A program made the translations under genes and the position numbers. Below the pieces are notes generated by a model. It was not told the DNA's origin, did not search any database, and saw only the letters and a program-made list of their open reading frames with translations. Shown in pieces: positions 59,590 through 64,000 of a stretch of 64,000 nucleotides of DNA. The DNA lies in NCBI GenBank assembly GCA_944390795.1, contig CALXRI010000014.1, forward strand, positions 1 to 64,000, written 5' to 3'. This stretch comes from an uncultured Victivallales bacterium (GTDB lineage: Bacteria > Verrucomicrobiota > Lentisphaeria > Victivallales > UBA1829). How positions within the stretch are numbered: position 1 is the stretch's first letter; every line of letters begins with the position of its first letter.

Positions 59590-61226
59590 TGGGCGGATTT
59601 CTCATTTCCGGCGCACTGCTTTATGACGGGACTCCTTCCGCTCCCCGTCCGGCGGATGTCGCAGTGGAAGGAGCGAAAATCACGGCTGTCGCACCGGCAG
59701 GCACACTGGATGGAAACGGCAGGAACAGAATTCATGCGGAGGGACTGAGTCTCGCTCCCGGATTCATTGACGCGCACTCCCATTCCGACGCGGCCATTCT
59801 TGCCGCGCCGGAGGCATGTGGGAAAATTTCACAGGGCGTCACGACGGAAATCATCGGCAACTGCGGACTCTCGGCGTTTCCCGTTCTCACGGATACGGTC
59901 CGGGAACATCTGAACAGCCTTTATGCGGCGTGCGGGGTCCGCGTGACCTGGAATGACCTCAACGGCTACGTCTCCGAACTGAAACGGAGGAATCCCGCCG
60001 TCAACATCGCCTCTCTCTGCGGCCATAATACGCTGCGCGCGAATGTCGGAGCCTATGAGACCAGGACGCTTTCCGGTCCGGAGCTCGAACGAATGGCGGA
60101 GCTTCTTTCCGATGCCCTGCGGCAGGGTGCGGCAGGTTTTTCCACCGGACTGCTTTATGCGCCGGGACGTTTCGCCGACACCCCGGAACTGCTGCGGATG
60201 ATGACCGTTCTGAAACGCTTCGACCGTCCCTATGCCACCCATCTTCGCAGTGAAAGCGACGCGCTGGAGGAGGCGCTTGACGAAGCGATTGTTCTTGCGG
60301 GGCATGGTCCGGGCAGATTGCAGATCAGCCATTTGAAAACCGCGCTCCCGCGCAACTGGAATAAGCTTGAACGCATTCTGGAGCGTATTCGCAAGGCGCA
60401 GTCCGCCGGGCTGCGGGTTACGGCGGACCGCTATCCTTACACGCAGTCGCAGACAAGTCTCAGCATCATTCTGCCCGCGCCGTATGACGCGATGGACGAC
60501 TGCGCCATCCGTGACACTCTGCGGAACAATCCGGAAAAACGTGCCGGAGCCGTGCGTGCGCTGGCGGATTCCGGCCGGGACTGGACGCGTGTCATTCTGA
60601 GCGCCTCGCATTCGCCGCAGTCCGCCGGGCTTCTGGGGAAAACCGTTGCGGACGCCGCCGGACGGTGCGGGCTTTCCCCGGAAGAGTTCTGCGTGCGTCT
60701 GCTGGCGGACGACGCGCCGGGAACGATGGGGGCGTTTTCCGGCATGTCCGAAGGAAATCTTGCGCGCATTCTCGCACAGGAATGGGTCTGCTGCGGAACG
60801 GACGAAGCCGCACGGCCGTTTGACGAGTCCATCGGGCGGAGCCATCCGCGCGGGTTCGGGTCGTTTCCTGAATTCATCGGACGGGTTGCTGCACAGAGTT
60901 CCATGTGCGAGGCGATCCGGCGTGTCACCTCGCTTCCCGCGTCGATCTTCGGTCTTTCCGGACGCGGCGTCATCCGTCCCGGCGCCTATGCCGATCTGGT
61001 GCTGTTCGACGAGTCGGAATTTCATGCGGCGGCCGATTTCGCGCATCCGCACCGCCCCGCGTCCGGGATTCGCCTGGTCTGCGTCAACGGAGTTCCCTCC
61101 TGCGGGGATCTCATGGGACACTGCGTAAAAAGAAGCGGCGCTTTCCTCAGAATCTGCGGTCGCACATTTGATGTTTGCCCGTTCCCGCGCTATATTTCCG
61201 GACTGGAAGGAGGATCGGATTCATGA
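59589..61226 (+). CDS. N-acyl-D-amino acid deacylase (D-aminoacylase)
   Basis: The 545-residue amidohydrolase has metal ligands in FIDAHSHSD, Cys in IIGNCGLSAFP, His in ATHLRSESDALEEAL, His in LQISHLKTA and Asp in CCGTDEAARP. It deacylates N-acyl-D-amino acids, probably from peptidoglycan-derived compounds. It starts within the preceding gene's stop and its own stop overlaps lpxK (ATGA). Its position in an envelope-lipid operon is unusual. Confidence 0.87.
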   Translation: MGGFLISGALLYDGTPSAPRPADVAVEGAKITAVAPAGTLDGNGRNRIHAEGLSLAPGFIDAHSHSDAAILAAPEACGKISQGVTTEIIGNCGLSAFPVLTDTVREHLNSLYAACGVRVTWNDLNGYVSELKRRNPAVNIASLCGHNTLRANVGAYETRTLSGPELERMAELLSDALRQGAAGFSTGLLYAPGRFADTPELLRMMTVLKRFDRPYATHLRSESDALEEALDEAIVLAGHGPGRLQISHLKTALPRNWNKLERILERIRKAQSAGLRVTADRYPYTQSQTSLSIILPAPYDAMDDCAIRDTLRNNPEKRAGAVRALADSGRDWTRVILSASHSPQSAGLLGKTVADAAGRCGLSPEEFCVRLLADDAPGTMGAFSGMSEGNLARILAQEWVCCGTDEAARPFDESIGRSHPRGFGSFPEFIGRVAAQSSMCEAIRRVTSLPASIFGLSGRGVIRPGAYADLVLFDESEFHAAADFAHPHRPASGIRLVCVNGVPSCGDLMGHCVKRSGAFLRICGRTFDVCPFPRYISGLEGGSDS

Positions 61227-62395
61227 CCATCCGCGAAGTCGGAGAAAAGATTGAACAGGCGTTTATCGAAATCATCCGCGAACGGCGGCACGACAGCATC
61301 GGCAACATCGCCAAGGGGTTTCTGTTCATGGGGTCGCGCATCTACCGGCGTCTGGTGCAGTTCCGGATCTGGATGTATGACAACCGCGTGATCCGGAACC
61401 GTGCGATCGGCTGTCTGGTGGTCAGCATCGGCAATCTTTCCTGCGGCGGAACCGGCAAGACGCCGGTGGTGGAAGTGTTCGCAAAGACGCTCAGCCGAAA
61501 GGGCCGGCGCGTGGCGGTCCTGAGCCGGGGATACCGGAGTCGTGACCGCTCGCTCTGGTCGAAGCTCCGGAAGAAGTTTTCCTCGAAGAGGATGGAGGTG
61601 CCGCCGCGCGTGGTTTCCGACGGAAAAGACCTGCTGCTGGATTCGATGACCGCGGGCGATGAACCTTTCATGCTGGCCTCCAATCTCAAGAACGTTGTCG
61701 TTCTGGTGGACAAGGACCGCGTGAAATCGGGGCTTTATGCGATTGAAGAGTTCGGGACGGATACGCTGATTCTGGATGACGGATTCCAGTATCTGCGGCT
61801 CAAGGCGCATATCAATATTCTGCTGGTGGATTCGACCGCGCCGTTTGACAATCATCATGTTCTCCCGCGCGGACTGCTGCGCGAACCCATCAAGAACATC
61901 AAGCGGGCCGACTATATTTTTCTGACGAAATCCGACGGTTCGCCGAAGCTGCGTCATCTCAAGGCGTTTCTCCGGCGTCAGAATCACAGGGCGGAGATTA
62001 TCGAGTGCTGTCACCGTCCGCAGTATCTCGAAGATGTGTTTGACCGCGGACGGCGGCTGCCGCTTTCGGAACTCAGAGGGAAGAAAATCGCCTCCATTTC
62101 CGCAATTGCGAATCCCGCGAGCTTCAACGCGTTTCTCTGCGAGTTCGGGGGGACGATCGTTCTGGAAAAGCATTTTGCCGATCATCACCGCTACCGCCAG
62201 CAGGAGATGATTGATTTTGTCAAAGACGCCAAGGCGGCGGACGCGGAATTCATCATGACGACGGAAAAGGACGCCGTGCGCATGCCGCGGCTTGACCGCC
62301 GGGACATTCCGGTGTTTTTCCTGCGCGTGGAAATCGACATCCTGAGCGGGCGCGAGAGCTTCGATCAGTGCATTTCCAGAATCTGCTTCCTCTGA
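61223..62395 (+). CDS. lpxK: Tetraacyldisaccharide 4'-kinase, lipid A synthesis
   Basis: The 390-residue protein has the LpxK Walker A (LSCGGTGKTPVVE, about residue 75), VLSRGYRSR, LILDDGFQYLRL (Asp residues of Walker B) and PRGLLREP. It phosphorylates the 4' position of the lipid A disaccharide, so the cell makes lipid A. ATG 61223 has AAGGAGG upstream. Residues 1-60 are longer and more polar than in the E. coli enzyme. Confidence 0.93.
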   Translation: MTIREVGEKIEQAFIEIIRERRHDSIGNIAKGFLFMGSRIYRRLVQFRIWMYDNRVIRNRAIGCLVVSIGNLSCGGTGKTPVVEVFAKTLSRKGRRVAVLSRGYRSRDRSLWSKLRKKFSSKRMEVPPRVVSDGKDLLLDSMTAGDEPFMLASNLKNVVVLVDKDRVKSGLYAIEEFGTDTLILDDGFQYLRLKAHINILLVDSTAPFDNHHVLPRGLLREPIKNIKRADYIFLTKSDGSPKLRHLKAFLRRQNHRAEIIECCHRPQYLEDVFDRGRRLPLSELRGKKIASISAIANPASFNAFLCEFGGTIVLEKHFADHHRYRQQEMIDFVKDAKAADAEFIMTTEKDAVRMPRLDRRDIPVFFLRVEIDILSGRESFDQCISRICFL

Positions 62396-62529
62396 GGTGC
62401 TGCGGAATCGGCGCATGGGATCATGCAGCGCGGCATTCCTGGCCCGCAATCTGCGTTTTCATGATGTGCCATTTCCCCGCAGGATCCGTTTTTCCCCGTA
62501 CAGGCGCCGTTGCGTCATTTTCCGCTTGC

Positions 62530-62581
62530 AGAGGAGAAAAAGGAAACCGCAGAATCTTTCGGGCTGGTAAAAGATCCTGCG
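62530..62581 (-). terminator. Terminator of the histidine kinase gene
   Basis: CCGCAG-A-ATCTTT (62546-62558) pairs with AAAGAT-C-CTGCGG (62569-62581), twelve pairs and one mismatch. On the minus strand TTTCCTTTTTCTCC follows. It is 150 bases after the kinase stop. Confidence 0.6.
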
Positions 62582-62627
62582 GCTTGGGATATCATTCCGG
62601 GATGGGTGTGCCGGAATGCAGGTGGCT

Positions 62628-62653
62628 TAGAAAGAGAGTGATCTCTTTCTTTT
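62628..62653 (+). terminator. Possible terminator after lpxK
   Basis: AGAAAGAGA (62628-62636) pairs with TCTCTTTCT (62641-62649) around a GTGA loop, then TTT. The stem is AT-rich and 230 bases after the stop, so strength is uncertain. Confidence 0.45.
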
Positions 62654-62729
62654 GCGATATTACTGTAACGCGGAAATATAACCGGAGTATTGCCGGAATA
62701 TTACAAGTTGGTAATCTTGGCGTTTTTTT

Positions 62730-64000
62730 TCAGCAAAGCGGCAGAAACACGGTAAAAACAGACCCTTTTTCCGTACTTTCGACAGTCACTTTGCCGTGAT
62801 GAGCCTCCACAATGGCATGAACAAGGGAAAGCCCCAGCCCGTTTCCGGGAAGAGTGCGGCTGGAATCCGCACGATAGAAGCGCTTGAAGATATTTTCGAG
62901 ATCCTGCGGGGGAATTCCGCATCCGGTATCGCTGACGCGGATTTCCGCCATTCCCTTTGCCGTTGTCAGGTCGAGTGTGACGAATCCCCCCTCCGGAGTG
63001 AATTTGATTGCGTTGTCCAGCAGATTCGCGACAATCCGCTGAATTTTGATTTTGTCTGCGGAGATCATGACAGTCTCCTCCGGGAGGTTCAGGCTGAAAA
63101 TCTGGCCTTTTTCCTCCGCAAGCAGCTGATACAGTTCATACGCCTGGCGCAGAAGGCTGTTCAGTTCGAGTCTGGATTCCGAGATGGTTTCGAGGTTGGA
63201 TTCCGTCCTTGTGATTTCCAGCATGGTATTGATCATGGTGACCATTTTCGAGCACTCTTCCGCCACGTCGCAGGCCATTTCCCGGTATTGCGCAATTTCC
63301 TGGGGACCGCTGACCGTGACTTCGGCCATGCCGCGCATTCTTGTCAGCGGCGTGCGCAGATCGTGCGCGATGTCATCTGTGATGTGCTGCAGTTCGGTGA
63401 TGAGTTTTTCCGTATTGGCGTTCATGCTGTTGAACGCCCGGACCAGATTGTCGATTTCGATGCCGTCATGCCTGACCGGGACGCGTCTGCTGAAATCGCC
63501 GGACTGAATGATATGCTGCGCAGCGGCGTTGAGGCGCTCCACGCCGCTGATGAACTTGCGCGCGATCAGCCAGCCGCAGAGCACCCCGAGACAGAGAATG
63601 CTGCCGACTGTCGTGAAAAAAATCAGGGAGTAGAGCTCCAGACGGCGCTGGACATAATAGAGACTGCGCCCGATTTCCAGAATGTTGCCGTCGAAAAGCC
63701 GCTCCGTGACAACGCGGAACGGCGGGCTGGTTGGGATTGTGCGGAAACGTTCGGATGGATCTGGATTTGCATTCACAGGATATGCCTGCGGCAGCGGGGA
63801 CTGGGCAATTACCCGTCCGTCCGGTGTCAGAAGACGGAAGAAAAGGTTGCTGCTGCCTTCTTCCGCCACCATGTTCCGGAAGCTTTTGCGCACCAGCGGA
63901 ATATGATCCGCTGTCTGAATCCGGCGCGTGAAGACGGTTCCGCCGGATTCCCGCCGCAGTTCATAAAGTTTTCCATCCGCATAGCCGATGACCGTGTAAT
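62730..64000 (-). CDS. HAMP sensor histidine kinase, N-terminus outside the window
   Basis: The open frame continues to the right edge, so the beginning of the protein, including the first transmembrane helix, is missing. Visible parts are an extracytoplasmic sensor domain, a transmembrane helix (LIFFTTVGSILCLGVLCGWL), a HAMP region, the phospho-acceptor H-box DIAHDLRTPLTRMRG, N-box NLLDNAIKFTPEGG, G1 VSDTGCGIPP, and G2 GNGLGLSLVHAI. It signals to a response regulator that is not in the window and probably lies just beyond the edge. Confidence 0.9.
   Translation of the reverse strand, partial: YTVIGYADGKLYELRRESGGTVFTRRIQTADHIPLVRKSFRNMVAEEGSSNLFFRLLTPDGRVIAQSPLPQAYPVNANPDPSERFRTIPTSPPFRVVTERLFDGNILEIGRSLYYVQRRLELYSLIFFTTVGSILCLGVLCGWLIARKFISGVERLNAAAQHIIQSGDFSRRVPVRHDGIEIDNLVRAFNSMNANTEKLITELQHITDDIAHDLRTPLTRMRGMAEVTVSGPQEIAQYREMACDVAEECSKMVTMINTMLEITRTESNLETISESRLELNSLLRQAYELYQLLAEEKGQIFSLNLPEETVMISADKIKIQRIVANLLDNAIKFTPEGGFVTLDLTTAKGMAEIRVSDTGCGIPPQDLENIFKRFYRADSSRTLPGNGLGLSLVHAIVEAHHGKVTVESTEKGSVFTVFLPLC

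Larger units (their letters stand above)
62396..62729. other. Convergent gap with several hairpins between lpxK and the histidine kinase
   Basis: The 334-base gap has no gene. It contains three hairpins: 62546-62581, 62592-62617 (CATTCCGG paired with CCGGAATG) and 62628-62649. The first and third are listed as terminators. The middle one has no T-run. Confidence 0.6.

Noticed and set aside
1-64000. tRNA, rRNA, CRISPR arrays and insertion sequences
   Set aside because: I looked for cloverleaf-type sequences, regularly spaced direct repeats and transposase motifs and saw none. A tRNA scan and repeat search would be decisive.

Overview
The window most resembles a chromosome segment of a fermentative, Gram-negative member of the Planctomycetota/Verrucomicrobiota/Lentisphaerota group; a Victivallis-like Lentisphaerota is my best guess. 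The reasons are a lipid A kinase (lpxK), several proteins with a prepilin-type N-terminus and H-x9-DG-like C-terminus scattered among sugar genes, a pseudopilin cassette like those of Verrucomicrobia, large secreted beta-rich proteins, AdhE, and [FeFe]-hydrogenases. The assignment is inference from gene content. I saw no rRNA, tRNA, CRISPR array, transposase or phage gene.

Layout. 1-5.5 kb (-): a pseudopilin cassette of GspI-, GspJ- and GspK-like proteins plus a small secreted protein, with a clear promoter and terminator. 5.7-8.4 kb (-): an XPB-like helicase paired with a DUF790/Bax1-type nuclease. 8.4-14.6 kb (-): a phosphodiesterase-like protein, acetolactate synthase small subunit, a RhaD-type aldolase/dehydrogenase fusion, a kinase-like protein with degenerate motifs, and a sugar ABC-transporter ATPase. 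15.0-17.4 kb (+): IclR regulator, HpcH/HpaI aldolase and 2-hydroxyacid dehydrogenase in one operon. 17.8-22.9 kb (+): SWIM-SNF2 ATPase, xseB, an acetyltransferase, a tiny Cys-rich protein and an AlkA-type glycosylase. 23.1-30.8 kb (-): a redox block with AdhE upstream, then two thioredoxin-like [2Fe-2S] proteins, a sensory [FeFe]-hydrogenase with a PAS domain, a PP2C/SpoIIE phosphatase and a catalytic-type [FeFe]-hydrogenase.

31.1-56.4 kb is an accessory glycan region made of regulator-led cassettes: a DUF4838 protein divergent from a GntR regulator, pseudopilin and secreted protein; a LacI-led operon of about 13 kb (tandemly duplicated secreted proteins, CBM9 lipoprotein, GH127, TIM-barrel isomerase, pseudopilin, HAD phosphatase, ADP-ribosylglycohydrolase-like protein); and a minus-strand four-gene operon joined by ATGA overlaps (GntR fused to a solute-binding-like domain, M14 deacylase, beta-helix protein, pseudopilin). 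The recurring set of regulator, secreted carbohydrate-related protein and private pseudopilin is the most interesting pattern here. 56.7-62.4 kb (+) is an envelope lipid block (rpmF, plsX, fabH, small secreted protein, D-aminoacylase, lpxK). A sensor histidine kinase runs off the right edge.

The fermentative block is the best functional story: AdhE consumes NADH and the hydrogenase disposes of electrons as H2. The HydS-like protein plus phosphatase could sense H2 or redox state, and two Rex-like palindromes precede adhE. The glycan cassettes would feed sugars into this metabolism.
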